From: Typhlomys cinereus
Lineage: Eukaryota > Chordata > Mammalia > Rodentia > Platacanthomyidae
Length of the DNA: 64,000 nucleotides
Assembly (NCBI GenBank): GCA_023101885.1
Contig: JALPQD010000006.1
Location: 16,640,085-16,704,084 of the forward strand
Reading direction: 5' to 3'
Every line of letters starts with the position of its first letter. The first letter of the stretch is position 1. Below the pieces are notes generated by a model that saw only the letters and a program-made list of their open reading frames with translations, ran no database searches and was not told the DNA's origin. Made by a program: the position numbers and the translations under genes. Of this stretch, positions 36,285 through 49,489 are shown piece after piece.

Positions 36285-36640
36285 CACAAAGCAATGACTT
36301 TATTTGAGTTCCTGACAGGAGTAAGGGGTCTCACAGGATCAGGGATGACTCAAGGGCAGCTACGTCACCAACAAGCCCACTCCAACCTGAGTGAGATTCA
36401 GGGAACCTGCAACCCTGGAGCTCTCTGTTCTGAGGGAGTCTCTTCCAGACTTCAACACTGGCTGGAGTCTCCTTCAGAAGCCTTTGCATGAAGATGCTCA
36501 TCTGTAAAGTCCTGCTCTACCCAGTTCTGGTCAAACTCTGAACCACTCTGGATAGTCCCACTCAATGTTGAGTCTTGAGCCCTCACAATAAGTGAATACA
36601 TTTTACTTCAAAGGAACTAGGCATAGTTTATTCCTCAGTC
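36285..36640 (+). repeat. Unclassified dispersed repeat X, copy 2
   Basis: GATGACTCAAGGGCAGCTAC ... CCAACCTGAGTGAGATTCAG ... CTGCAACCCTGGAGCTCTCT aligns with copy 1 at 5275-5400. The copy extends through GGAGTCTCCTTCAGAAGCCT to a CTCACAATAAGTGAATAC end. The overall look is LTR- or LINE-3'-like, unresolved. Confidence 0.5.
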
Positions 36641-37459
36641 CTACCAGACATGACTGACCATGTCCTGTGCATCCCCCAACTTTTATGCTCACTGCAGACA
36701 TGATTTACCTCTGCTGGTAGAGTGACATATTGAGTTGTTCATGTTCCTGAGGACATTAAAACAGGGACCATTGAAGATGAAGCAAGTTATGCATATTTAA
36801 TGGTAGGTTTTTTGCCTCACATTCTTGGTTAAGTGAGTTACAGTGTGCCATAAGCCAAACAGACTGTTTTAAACAGGACAATGAGTGTAAGTTTAAGAGT
36901 AGCTCACTTCAGGGCTAATTTAGTAAGACAACACTAAGGAATGACTTCCCAGCATTCGCATCATGGTTGCAAGGTGTCTATGGGGGCAAGAAGAAATAAG
37001 AAATAAACTGGAAAATTCATTGCCATTTCCATACTGTTAGCCATAAATCTGTCACATGACCACTCTGAATAATTTGTTTGTTTTCTTGCTTTTGTTAGTT
37101 TAGTCTAAATTTTCCTTACTTCTTTCCTGGAGGACTCAGGCCTTACCTTTGCACTTTACTTAAACAAAAATAGGTCACCTGCATTTTATTCTTCATTTTA
37201 CTTTGTACTAGGGGAAGAATTGAAGTGATAAAGGGAATATTTGAACCAAAGATTTTTATTCTGTCAAGCATACCAGTGTAAGAATCTTGATGTCCTCATT
37301 CACTTCTTGACGCTTCAGTGTCTCTCTTCTGAGGAAAGGAATTCACTTCAGGAAATCATGGATACCCACATGAAAATTTTATGCTGAATTATTGCAAATG
37401 CAAGCCCATTGCTTGAGAATATTTACATCAAAACCACTCCAGTTAAATTACCTTTTAAC
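36641..37459. other. Upstream DNA, nothing recognised
   Basis: No supported gene or repeat. Confidence 0.4.
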
Positions 37460-37720
37460 TTTCAAAATATTTTATTTACTTGTTTTGAGAGAGAACAGAG
37501 GGAAAGAGAATAAGGGAAAAAGTAAGGGAGAGAGAGAGAAAGTGAAAGAGAAAGAGAGAGAGAGCATGCATGCATATCATGGTGCATGGGTGGAAGTCAG
37601 AAGACAACATCAGGAAATCATTCAACTCCTTCCACTATGTTGGATCTAGGGATCAAAAGCATGCACCATATCTCCATGCATCTTTGCTCACTGAGAAATC
37701 TGGCTGGCCTCTTGCATTAA
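37460..37720 (-). mobile_element. B3-like SINE with GA-rich tail, minus strand
   Basis: A T-rich start, a GA-rich tract (37,485-37,565), GCATGCATGCATATCATGG, GGTGGAAGTCAGAAGACAAC and a TGAGAAATCTGGCTGGCC end give the reverse complement of a B3-type element. Confidence 0.55.
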
Positions 37721-37764
37721 ATTTGTGTTTGATTGTTAAGTAAAAGAATATAATGTGCATATTA

Positions 37765-38790
37765 ATGGTGTGATGTTTTGATACATGTGACATTGTGTAC
37801 TATATAAATCAGGTTACAATTATTTGTTTTCTCAAACAGTAATCATGTATTCTTTTGCTAGCAAAAGACACTCTGAATGCTTTCTTCTAGCTTTTACCTT
37901 AATTTTTGGACAAGAGACCTGGGGGTCTTATATATGCTAGCCCAGGGCTCTGCCTTAGCAACATTCTTAGTTTTCTATAGTACTCTTTTCAAAGTGAACA
38001 ACGTGTGACTATTTTCTATAGTCTTCATTCTTTACAGTAGCATTCCAGACATCCTCTATTCTATTTAACTAAGTACCTGTTAATCACCTTCTCTCCACCC
38101 CTCACTGTTGCCCAGTAATGACAAGAATCATTCTTCTCTTATCTCCCATGAATCATTTTTTAATGTTTCATCGCATTCCACATGTGCAACAGATTACTAT
38201 GTACTTGTTGTTCGGTGTTTGACTTATATGTCCTGATATAATTATCTTAATTTAACCCATGACAATGCAAAATAATTAGATTTCATTCGTTTTGTAACTA
38301 AATGGTATTCCATGGTATACATATGCCACATCTGCTTTATCCACACATAGAAGTATTAACTGTTTCTGGTTCTTTGCTATTGCAAACACTGCTGCCATGA
38401 ATATCAGAGTGCAGATGTCTCTTAACATATAGATTTTTTTAATTTAAACAAATATCAATAGTGGGATTGCTAGATCACATATAAATTCTATCTTTAAGTT
38501 AGGAGGAATATTCATCCCAGTTTACATAATGGATATTCATCTGTATTTCTGCAAAAAATGTGCAAAGATTTCCCATACTCCTCCATATCCTCACCAGAAC
38601 TTTGGCTCTTTTTCCTGGGAAGTGATAACAACACATTGAGTTTGTGATGTACATTTACCGGATAATTAGTGATGTTAAACATTTTTTTCACATAGCCATT
38701 TCATTCCTTGATAATATCTATTTATATCCTCTGCCTCTTTTAATTGTTTTCTGTAGGTTTTGTTTCATTGCATTGAATTTTTTAGAAGAT
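37765..38790 (-). mobile_element. Ancient LINE-1 (L1M-type) ORF2 3' end, minus strand
   Basis: ACTAAATGGTATTCCATGGT, GCCACATCTGCTTTATCC, TTGCTATTGCAAACACTGC, AGTGGGATTGCTAGATCA and CTCCATATCCTCACCAG are hallmark reverse-complement L1 ORF2/3' phrases, far more diverged than the rodent-specific copies here. An ID-like fragment (about 37,910-37,965) may be inserted. Confidence 0.8.
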
Positions 38791-40149
38791 TTTTTTTATT
38801 AGATAGTTGCAACTCCAGATATGGATGGCTCTGAAGGATCATAGGGAGTAGTGTTGATCCTATTTCATTTCCCAGATGCTAATGGGTAGCTTGTGGGTTT
38901 GCTGGTCACTTGCTCTGGAGCCCAGTTCCTCTACTTAGAAAGCAGCTTGCCAAACACGTTTTCAGACCATTTGTTCTTGTTTCACAAAAATTGCATATTT
39001 TTGTTTGGTTTTTTTGATGAAGTACACTGTATTAGAGACACTAATTCAAAGGCAACATATGGATCAGACTACACTGAAAAACTCTAGTAACCTGTCATAA
39101 ATTTAAAAATTTAAATTCTTGTAAATATGTTGACCTCTTTTAGATTTGTAGAAACTGTAGTTTGATGGAACTCCAACTGCTTGCTTTTGTTTCCAGTACT
39201 CACTGGGTTCCAAATCTAGTCTTATATTTGTGATTCTCAATAACACTGAGAAGTCAGAATGTTACAGGTTAACAACTTACTTCTCTAATTTGAAAGGCAG
39301 AATAATATTCTGTTGCCTTTTGAAACAAACAGCAAGACTTGTCTGACATTTGCGTGGCTCAGCTACCATTCTTTGCCTGTGATCTTTTCAGGAAAGTTGT
39401 CAGAATATAACAATGAAACTCATATTTCTCACATATTTACTAATTTTAGCTTTTTAACCAATTCTGGATAACTATGTGTTCAGCTGTCTTAGATGATCAC
39501 AATAAAATTTTGCCTAAATTTAATCTAGAATCGATTATTATTATCATCTGCTCTATATCCCATTCTTGACCCAATGTGTGCTTTCCTCTCCAAGTCCAAA
39601 TCTGTGTATTTATTTAATTGGTGACATTCACTAACCCATTTTAATTTTTTAAAAGTTTCCCCTTTTTTGATTTTCCATTAAGACATTAATATTTTTGAGA
39701 AATAAAGCCATTTACTAAAACAAAAACCAGCCTGAAAACCAAACATGTTCACCAGTGAAACATGGCATGAATATTAAGGAATTAAGCAGTAGCTTTCCAG
39801 TTGTATTTAATGCTGTCTTCACAGAAGGAAAGTTATGCCTGACACTATAAACCTAGTTAAATACCTATGAATAGGGAAATCATAAGCTCTAGGGGAGAAC
39901 AAACTATGATTATTTCGCTAAATGAACACTAAATGCTTTTTAGATATGTATCATTAAACGTATTGATTAATGCAGTCCCCAATCTCATCCACAAAACTTA
40001 TTTCTCTAATGGTAGCAGTTGGTAAGCTCATATGACTTTGGCTTGGCATCTTGGCTCTAGGGTTGGCATCTAACATTCCCTCCTTAAGGATCAGGGACAT
40101 TCACAGAAGAAATAAAGGAATGAATATAAAGACTACCTTTGTGGCCCTA
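38791..40149. other. Upstream DNA, nothing recognised
   Basis: AT-rich sequence with no supported feature. Confidence 0.4.
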
Positions 40150-40370
40150 GAAGGAGCAACTTTGCATGCCACAGAGGCCTGAACCCCCACAAAAGTAGAC
40201 ACACCAGAAGAAACTCTGAGGTCCATAGAAGAAGGCAGACAGGAAGGTGGGAAGGAGTAAAGTGATTGATGAAAGAAAGGGAAGGGAATGGGAGGGATGT
40301 GGAGTGGAGGGAAGCATGGATTAGTACTTAATATGCAAAACTAATAAATAAATAAATAAAATTTAAAAAG
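40150..40370 (+). repeat. Polypurine-plus-A-tail segment, L1 3' end-like
   Basis: A purine-rich tract (GGAAGGTGGGAAGGAG ... GGAGTGGAGGGAAGC) is followed by TATGCAAAACTAATAAATAA and an A-rich tail, the layout of an old L1 3' end. Confidence 0.4.
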
Positions 40371-40657
40371 ACAAAAAAGACTTCCTTTAGTCTTAAGAAG
40401 AGAAATTTCTCGTTACTGTAACCAGAGTTAAACATAGAGACATAAGGTTGCACAAGATGTTGAGAACCAATGAAGACTGAATGCTCAGTCTTTGGTGTGG
40501 CATAAAAAATTACTGCTAAAAGATTGTGGAGCTCTTGTGTAAGAACCAAAAGGTAAGGAAAACTGCTATGAAATGCCATGCTACAAAGACAGCAAAGCCA
40601 CAAAGGTGGCCACAACTTGGTCATTGGCTAGAGAAAAGCTTATTCTACTTTATATGA

Positions 40658-40659
<2 letters not shown>

Positions 40660-40705
<46 letters not shown>
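40660..40705. repeat. (CA)n microsatellite
   Basis: Uninterrupted run of about 22 CA units. Confidence 0.97.
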
Positions 40706-40707
<2 letters not shown>

Positions 40708-40869
40708 CACACATTTATGTATGCATACACACATTTTCTTCATTGTTTTTTTACAATAACATAGATTATTGCTATAGCTTAATCATAAAATACTGTTTTA
40801 ACATTTTTAAAAAAATCTTTTCAACTATTATTTTGTATTTATACTTCTGGGATTAGCTGAGCTAGTTAT

Positions 40870-41960
40870 TTGTTTTAGTTTTTATCTTTTTTAAAGATCT
40901 GACCAAATCTCAGGCAATATTTTTCCAAATATAATTCTTTCTTAAATCCATCTTCCTTCTGACATTCCACTCATATGGATGCTAGAATTTGTGATATCCA
41001 ATCACAAGTTGCCAGTATCTATTCATCTAATCTCAGGATATTTTTCTCTGTCTTCTTTGCATTCAAACTTTTTTTCTCTGGATCTATTTCTAGTTCCCTG
41101 AGGATCTTTGACTTTCATTTTGCTATTAATATTGACAACTCACTGAATTTTCACGTTTCTCTTATTTTTCTCTTATGTGAATTGCAGTTTCTTCCTTTCT
41201 TCTCTGTTCTCACTTTGCTGAGATCCCCTACCTGTTTGAGATTATGACTTACATTTTTACCTTGTTGAGCATGTAATAATGTGTGTTTTAAAATCTGTGT
41301 CTGCTGCTTCTGATATCTTAGTCATCTCAGACTATGTTTACATTGATTTCCTTTGCTCTTAAGTATGAGTCATATTTTCTGCTTTTTCATTTATGTGGTA
41401 ATCTTGAAAGTTACAATATATTGGAGATTGTGATTGATGCACAACAGAAACTATGGATTTTGTTATCTCATTAGAATGGCATGTTTGTTGGTTTGTTTAG
41501 CAGTTAACATGACTGAGTTCAAGCTTTAACTTTTCTTCCCCACATTAGCAATGACAATATCTGTTCAGCTCTCACTTTTTTTTCTTTTTGGCTATTTAGA
41601 GTACTCACATGTAACTGAAATTCTGAGGTCTGTCAGAGATTGAGCAGTGTTGATAAAGAGACCTTGGTCTTCCCATCTGAGAATTCCTTCCTCTTGCCTG
41701 TGGTGACAGCTCATGGTCTTGTCTATAGAGGTTTCAGACCAATAAGCACTTCAAGTTACTGCTGTAGTTTGTACAACCAAATGTGGTTAGCACATTACTG
41801 TGTTCTGCCTCCAGGCAAAAAGTCACAAGAATTAGACATTTACTCATTATTGTATTCTCCCTCATATTGACTCCTGGCTTCTGTCTACTTTTACCTGTTG
41901 CACAGGACTTTCTCATGGCTGTCTTCACCTGTAGCATGTATGTTAGTGTTATCTTTCTAT
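40870..41960 (-). repeat. Possible ancient L1 3'UTR, minus strand
   Basis: T-rich text with phrases such as TTCTAGTTCCCTGAGGATC and TCTGTGTCTGCTGCTTCTG recalls ancient mammalian L1 3' regions. Weak call; no protein supported. Confidence 0.35.
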
Positions 41961-42699
41961 TTTGAGGGAATCCTAAATTATTTGTAAGATTTTTGCAATT
42001 TGAACCTTTTACAATTTAGTGACATAACCAATATGTTTGGTTCAATTGTATGATACTAAGCTAATCATATTTATTTGGTATAATATTTTATAACACAAGG
42101 CTGCTTTCAGTGTGACTTTGTTTTGCTCTATTTTTTGTGTTTTTTGTCAAAAAGATTTTTATTTCTGTTCATGAATTCAGCCTAATAATTGTAGCTTTAT
42201 AAAAATTGATAGTACACTTCATTCATTTATTGACAAGTCACTTAGTTGCTTGACAAAGATAATTTTTTTAAAATATGATTTGTATCTTTTGAGATGGATT
42301 ATTGTACAGATTTATTTTCTTTTCATCTCCTATTTTTATTTATATTACATTTACATTGATAGAATATATTCTATTTAATAAGTTATTCTTTTAACACTTT
42401 GTAAGAAAAAAAGAAAAAGAAAAAAGTAAGCCATAAGTATCATGTTACAAAAATAACAAATGTATTTACAATGATAGGATTTTATTGAAGACTTCCAATG
42501 TTATCAGTCCACTCTGATGGACACTGTTTGTTCTTTTGAAAAGTCTTCCCGGAAAACTCTTGATTGCATTGGGCCCTGTATATAAGTAGATTTAGGAGGA
42601 AGGGCTATTAGAACCATTATCACCATATTCTATCAGGCTAAATCTAATTTACTGTCACTTTAGTATTTTATGACGACTTGACTGGATGCAGTTTTTAAT
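41961..42699. other. AT-rich DNA, nothing recognised
   Basis: No supported gene or repeat. Confidence 0.4.
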
Positions 42700-42850
42700 A
42701 TTTCCTTTATTTTTCACAATTTCATAATACATGCAATGTATTATCATTGTGTTCACCTTCCATTACCCTCCCTTATCTCCCACCCACTTGAACTGAACTC
42801 CCCATCTAGGTCTCAACTATGTCCCCTCTTATTTTCATGGCAAATTTTTT
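42700..42850 (-). mobile_element. Old rodent L1 3' end fragment, minus strand
   Basis: CACAATTTCATAATACATGC, a CCATTACCCTCCCTTATC block and CCCCATCTAGGTC are typical of the terminal part of older rodent L1 3'UTRs in reverse. Confidence 0.5.
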
Positions 42851-43139
42851 GTGTGATTCATTGAGTTCAGTTATGGTTACTAGAATAAGGTAACCGTTAT
42901 TAAAGCATGGAAAAATTACCCTTGACTGTATTTCTGAAGAAAATGACTCTCTCCTGGCCAGCTATTTGACAGAGAAAATTCTTCAGGGACTTTCCAAATG
43001 GTTATTCCCTGTACAGACCACAGACTGAGGAAGACAGAGAAAAAAATGCCAAGATATTTTCCACCTAGAACTTTGACGCAATTAAACAATAGTAGAAGTA
43101 TCAGGGATGTGTTACTTCCTGTTAAGTCATTGGTCATAG

Positions 43140-43490
43140 GGGTCTCAAAGTTCCCCCATAAATTATAAGCCTTGCCACTATTCTTGGTTGCTCTCCAGAA
43201 ACTGACAATAAGACCTTATCACTGAAGATGTAACACATATGGATCACAAAACATGGACAAAAAGTATCAGCTGCAACTGGAATGGAAGCTTCCACCTTGC
43301 TAGATGGACATCGTGCATATTGTGCACTTGAGAGGTTTACTAAATTTCTGTTAGCTGCAACAAAATCTGTCTATTCAGATAGAGTTGATTTCCTAAGTTA
43401 CTCATATAGCATCAGTACAGATATCCATCCATATAGTTGTGATGGATTGGGAGTGAGCACAGTGTGATGTCTTTTATTTATGATATGCTA
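43140..43490 (+). repeat. Unclassified dispersed repeat Y, copy 2
   Basis: The 43,210-43,320 segment resembles 18,100-18,220, as described for copy 1. The remainder is unassigned. Confidence 0.35.
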
Positions 43491-43609
43491 ATTGAACAAT
43501 GGCATATTGAACACATGTGACATAAATGGAAGCCAGAAGAGTGTTCGCCTTCTTGAATGTTTGTCTTTAGCCATAGGAGAATCATGACTTGTAGTCACCA
43601 CTCTCCAAG

Positions 43610-43965
43610 AATGGGAATTAGTTACTTTCCCATCACTGTGATAAAACAACTCACAAAACAATATAAAAGTGGGCCATTTATTTTAATTCACAGTTTCAGT
43701 ATGTAGACTATAAAGGTAGGAATGTCATGGGAGCAGTTTTGGTTCCATGTGTAGAAACTAGAACTTGAGGCTATTGCCTCTCCTGTGACTGGTAAAGAAA
43801 AAGAGAACTAACCCAGAACCAGAGGTAGGTTTAACTTTCATAGGTCTGGCTATAATGGCCTAGATCCACCTTTTGGACCCCACATCTGAATAGTCCAAAG
43901 GTCTCTCAAATCAGCATGGCCTTGAGCCTATAAAAGGACATTTCAGAATTAAACCATAGCAAGAG
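43610..43965 (+). mobile_element. URR1-like hAT-Charlie non-autonomous DNA transposon
   Basis: AGTTACTTTCCCATCACTG, TGATAAAACAACTCACAA, GGGCCATTTATTTTAATTC, ACAGTTTCAGTATGTAG and GGAATGTCATGGGAGCAG follow the order of the rodent URR1-type element. It carries no transposase. Confidence 0.6.
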
Positions 43966-45764
43966 TAGTTATGTGTTGATCCCATATAACCTGAAGATTA
44001 CAGATTTATACATCCTGTGGTATTAGATCACTCACATTACAGAAATGAAGAAATATGTTCATTGTTTCAAGAAACTTAACTTCTGGGGTATTTGCTTATG
44101 CAATGTCATTATGACAACTGCAACCAAGCAGAGCTCATAAAACCTGTAACTGGAGGCAGTGATATTGAGACAGGATGGAAGGCAACAGGGAATCTACTGT
44201 AGGATATGAGAAATTAGTGAATAAAGTTGAAAAAGTTGGAAAATGTGAATTTGTGCTTTGTAGTAGCTAAATATTTGGTAAAGCTTTCACCCTTTTAGAG
44301 GTAACACAGGGAATATCTGCCCATAAGCGAGTTGACTGCTAGAATCCAGAGGTGGCAAGTTGCATATGATAAAGTTCATTTAGATAGGATTTAACATGCC
44401 AGTGCAAAAATAGAATTCGGTGCAAAAATAAAAACCCTACAATGCTAGAATTTGCAAAATTGTAAAAATTAAACTGTGTTTTACCATGTTAAATATATAG
44501 TCATTAGTATTTAGCCTTAGGGGAAAGAACTGCTCTCTGGCATATCAATAACATATGGCTCCACAATATGACAAAATAAGCACATCTTCTAATGCCACTT
44601 ATAACCTCAGTCAGGACTAAATGAGCATCTTATGTTTTTTTTCCAGCAGGGAAAATAGGGTAAGCTCCACAAAGACTGGTCTTGGGTTTGATCCTGTAGG
44701 TATCTGATGTGGTAACATTCTGATTGTAATTAGGATGAGAAGAAACTCTAAGAAATTAACATTCTTGCTTTAAGAATATAACCATGACTAGGATACATAA
44801 AAATTATACACCTTTGGAAGTACTGTAATGTCAATGCTTTCTACTTTGAAATAAAAAAATAACTAAAAATGTTCAGGATATAAAAGAGACCTTTAAGGCT
44901 TCAAAATCCTTTAGCAAAAAGATAAGTCTTTGTGTGCTCTAGAAAAAAAAAAACCTGAAAATGTCCTCGTCAATGTGCTTTTTGAAAAGCAATGATGGAG
45001 ATCTTTGGGATGAGTAGATAAAAGAAAGGAGGGGTAGAAACTGATGGACCAGGAGACATTCCCTTATAGCAAGCCCAGGGCCTGACCAAACATTTCTTGC
45101 CTCTAGGTGGACTTGTCAGTATTTGTATAGGAATATAAAGTTTCTGCAGACCACGGGCATGTGCATTCTATTTCTATTACTCATTTTAATTGGGAATATT
45201 TTCTTTTCCTTCATCCACAGATCCATCTAGATATGTGTATCCTCAGTTCGTGGCTTTGATTCTGCTACCATAGTTATTAGGTAAAACTTGGAAGTCTTTG
45301 GATAAAGAAATCATATTTTACATGTGAGCAATGATAAGTATTGGTTCATAACTCTTCCATCCAAGAAGTCTTTTCTGCTTACCTTCTTGCCATGGTAGAA
45401 GCAAAGTACTACCCAGACCTTTCATCAGTACTGATTACTTGATGTGCTTTGATTGAAAGAAGTCATGTGACACTTGCAAAGATTTGTATGTTCTATTGAA
45501 CTGAAGCTGAATCCTCGTGCTCTTGATTTTCACACATGTAGAATATAATTTGTAACTTTGGGGTCCAGAGAACATTAGAGAAATATGGGTATAATAAGAT
45601 CCCAGTGTGCAAGTCCAAATTAGTCCTGCCATTCACAGCAGGTTTAGAAAAGCCTTTGTTATGTAAACATAAACCAAACCAATGTTTTTACAGATAGGAA
45701 CATTTTGAGATTTTTTTTTATTTGTCAGTCAGTTTTGTCCTCAGTTTCTTGAGTCAATAATTTT
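43966..45764. other. Upstream DNA, nothing recognised
   Basis: About 1.8 kb with no supported gene or nameable repeat. Confidence 0.4.
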
Positions 45765-46738
45765 GTGTGTGTTTTTTAATATGATGTTTTGATTAATTTT
45801 TAAAGTTAGCATATAGAGTACTGGATTTCACTGTGACATTTTAAGTATATTTCAAATGCATTATTCCTTTTTGGCCTCCTTCTGGCCTTGATTGTCTCCT
45901 CTTCTTCTGATGGTCCCTTCCTCTACCACAAAATGCTCATTTCTGTTTTTATGAAATGAACACCCTTTCTTTTGGCTCAGTCATCCTTTGTTCAAGATCT
46001 CTTCTTTTCTTTCCATGCCCCCCTTTTGTTCTACTTTTAACATAATACACACACACACACACACACACACACACTTAAATTTAAACTCATAATATAAGAG
46101 TAAGCATGCAGTCTTTATCTTTCTGAGTCTGGCTCATTTCAGATAAAATAATGACTTCTACTTCTGTCCATTTCCAGCAAAGACCATAATTTTATTTTTC
46201 CTTCTATCTGCATAAAATTACTTGTGAATATTTACATTTTTTAATTCATTCTTCCAGTTATGAAAAATCTAGGCTGGTCCCACTTTCATACTGTTGTAAA
46301 TAGTATAGCACTTAATATGTCTTTCTGTGATATGCTAACGTAGAGTCCTTTACATACCCAGTCTAGTATAGTTGAGTCATGTGGTAGTTCTATTTAGAGT
46401 CTTTTGTAATTGTTTTTCACAGTGGATTGATAGTTTATAGTTCTTTGAGCAATGTGGTAAAAGACTCTCTTTCTTTTCATCCTCTTCAGAATTGGTTGTT
46501 ACTTGTTTTCTTGGTGACAGCTAATTTGGAGTAACACAGAAGTTTAAAGTCATTATACTTATATTATCCTGAATTCCATAGATGTGAAACATTTCTTAAA
46601 ATGTTCTTTGACCATTTGTGTCTTTGTTTTAACAACTGTATCTTTAGCTCATTAGACCATTTATTGATTGGATAATTTGACTTCCTGGAATTTAATTGTT
46701 GCAGTTGCTTCTACAACCAAGATATTAATCCCCTGTCT
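45765..46738 (-). mobile_element. Old LINE-1 3' end, minus strand, with (CA)n
   Basis: TTTCTGAGTCTGGCTCATTT, ACTTCTGTCCATTTCCAGCA, CATACTGTTGTAAATAGT and TTCTTTGAGCAATGTGG are reverse-complement L1 ORF2/3' phrases in the correct order. A CA run lies at about 46,046-46,075. Strongly diverged. Confidence 0.75.
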
Positions 46739-46867
46739 TATATATATTTGGGAAAGAATGTTTCTTTTGATGGAGCTCTTGTCTTCCTTCTGACAAAAAA
46801 GCTTTTAGCCAGAGTACACAATCTTTTGTTTTCTTTGCTGTGGTTTGATGTGCAGTATAGGACTTCC

Positions 46868-47120
46868 TCGGAGAGATGGCTCAGGGGATAAGGCTCTGAC
46901 TCAGAAGCAGAAGGACATGAGTTCAGATTCCAGGTCCCATACCAAAATTCCAGGTGGAAATGGCTACAGCCTCTACTTCTGGCTCTGAAAGACAGAGCAT
47001 AAGAAATTCCAGAATGAAACATGAAGGAGGTAGAATCAACCCAGGATGATTCCTAAAGTCAACCTTTGGTCCTTCAGGCCCACAGTGTCTTCTGATACCC
47101 ACACATACCTAAAATAAAAT
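46868..47120 (+). mobile_element. Older tRNA-derived SINE
   Basis: The head GGAGAGATGGCTCAGGGGAT and GACATGAGTTCAGATTCC act as A- and B-box-like parts. The body GAAGGAGGTAGAATCAACCC and AGGATGATTCC matches the family at 12,667. The tail is ACCTAAAATAAAATAAAATT. Confidence 0.7.
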
Positions 47121-49489
47121 AAAATTGCATTCTAAATACTTAAAATAAAGAATTGAAAAATTAAAAACAACTGACTTTCTCAGCAGAGCATGTTGATAAA
47201 TAGTTGTATGGAAGAACAGCAACAAAGACATGATAGAACTCAAGAAAGCATAAATAAAATAAAAAAATCCTGAAGTTTAGTACCATCTGCATGTGTAGTT
47301 TCCATATAGCTGTTTTCCACTTAAATTCATTCAAATGTCTCAAATAATAAAGTAACTGTTGAGTTTAATGAACAAAATGCAAAGATATTTCTCATGTCTA
47401 AAATAGCATTTAAATGCTTGAAATAGGTTTTGCCAATTCAATTCCAGTAAGGATTACCCCTAAAATCACCTCTAGTGATCAGTGGAGGAGAGATCATAGC
47501 ATTTAAGTCAGAGTATGCAACCTTTCTGACTATACTGACAGGTCTAATTTTAGGAGGATGATATCCAAAAAAAAAAAAAACTTGAGTTTTTATATTTCAC
47601 AAGATATAACTAAGATAAAGAAAATTTGTATCAGTTCCAGTTGCTAGATTTAGAGCATGTGTGAGTGTCTGTTTATGTGTGTGTGTGCATGTGTGTGAAT
47701 CCTTATACCAATTTCCTGATCTCCCTTAAGCTTCCCATCAACTTTCAGTTAAAAAGATCAATGATCACATAGCATAAGTGAGTGGAAGCAACAAAATTCT
47801 GATAGAATTAGAATATTGGATTACACTTATCAGTGCCATGGGTGAAGTCATTTTCTTACATCTGGAGAGAAGTCATGGACAAGTGAGAAGTTCTTGCAGC
47901 ACTGCAATTCCAGGTCCTACAGTGTCAAATTCCTGGACTGGCAAAGCCAGAAGTTCAGAATTTCAAAACATCGAGGCTAATGGATGTATTTTTGTAGGCT
48001 TCAGAAGCCAAAGATGGACAGCTATAGAGATTCAAGTTGGAGGCATGTTGGTCTGACTGCTCTGGACTTTAAACAAGTGATCCAAGCTCTTGGCCACTAT
48101 TGTAATATTTAGTTTCCCTCAGCAATGAGCCCTAACAATATTGTGATTACTTGAACTGATTGTCTTTTTGATTATACCTAGATTAGTCTTATGAGGTAGC
48201 CCTTGGTATGCTTGTGAGACATTGTCTACATTAGATGAACTTCTGAGTATACTGGTGTCAGAATTTCTTGATTTTGTTAATAGAGATTGGAAGACATACC
48301 CTAAATGAAATGAGTACCATTTCATTGGTTATATCTAGAATAAAATTAAAAAACCAAGAAAGCAACTGAGTAGCGGTATTTGACACTCTCTGCTTCTTGA
48401 TTGAGGCTGCCATGTGAGCAGCTGCCTCAAGATCCCACCACCATGAATTCCTTACCATAATGGGCCATAACCTCTAATAAATCCCTTTTGTCTTTGTTTT
48501 TGTCAGGATATTTTATTACACTAACAGGAAAAAGTACACTTGTACCTGCAAGCGTAGTATCTCTCAAAAAACACCTGGGTATAAGCAGTGAAGGAGAAAG
48601 ATATTTAAAGAGTGTAGAAAAAAGCAACTTTATATCATAGACCTCCCTATGCAAAATAAAAAGAAAAACCATTCTACATAAGGCAAAGATAGAGAGCCCC
48701 AATACAACAAGAGCCCATTAATATTGACCCATGAAACCATGTACCAGACTAGTTTCAGAGGAAACATCTTCCTGACAGACACTTGCAGATTCAGACTTGC
48801 AGATCTTTTTGAATTCCAAGCCATTTTGGAACTCTAATAGTATAGGCTATCAGTTGAAGACTGAGGCTGCAAATTTACCTCTGTTCTCAGACAGCACAGT
48901 TGACTCCAACTATAGATTATCCCTTCCATCTCTAATGACAAGGACGGCAACTGCAATGTAAACATCCATCTTGTCTCCCAATCAGATTCCACGGACCAGC
49001 TTGTAGAGTAACACACTGTAGTCTCAGACTCAACACTCCAAATAAAACTCTGAAGCCTTAGCCTTCAGGTCTACTCCAAAGGTAAATCTATATTAAGACT
49101 TAAGAGTCTAGTTCTGCCAAGTCACGGACTCCACAACTCAGACTCCAGATCCACCCTAGAAACCAGGCCACTCTCTGTAGACACAAATTGAAGGCCACCA
49201 CAACATTCATGTAGCAAATTAGTTACTCTCTGTGAACTTATATTCCAAGCAGGTGTGACAAAGACCACAGATATAAGCGGCAACCAAAAGCTTCAAGAAC
49301 AACCCAGACATGAAGACCTGTCCTGAAAGACCCAAGGCAAAGCGCCTGCCTTTTTGTAGCTTAGCAGTCAAACTGTCATTTGTTGTCCTTGACACTAAGA
49401 TAGAATCTAATTTGTCTGCTTGATCATGCAGGATAGCCCAGTATTAATCCTCATAGACAGATTGGTGAGTGGCTTTCCTTCCAAAGGAA
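47121..49489. other. Upstream DNA, nothing recognised
   Basis: No gene supported. The stretch 48,960-49,330 has recurring ACTCCA/GACTC words but no clean repeat unit. Confidence 0.4.

Noticed and set aside
48960..49330. Possible minisatellite with ACTCCA/GACTC words
   Set aside because: The words recur irregularly with no definable unit length.
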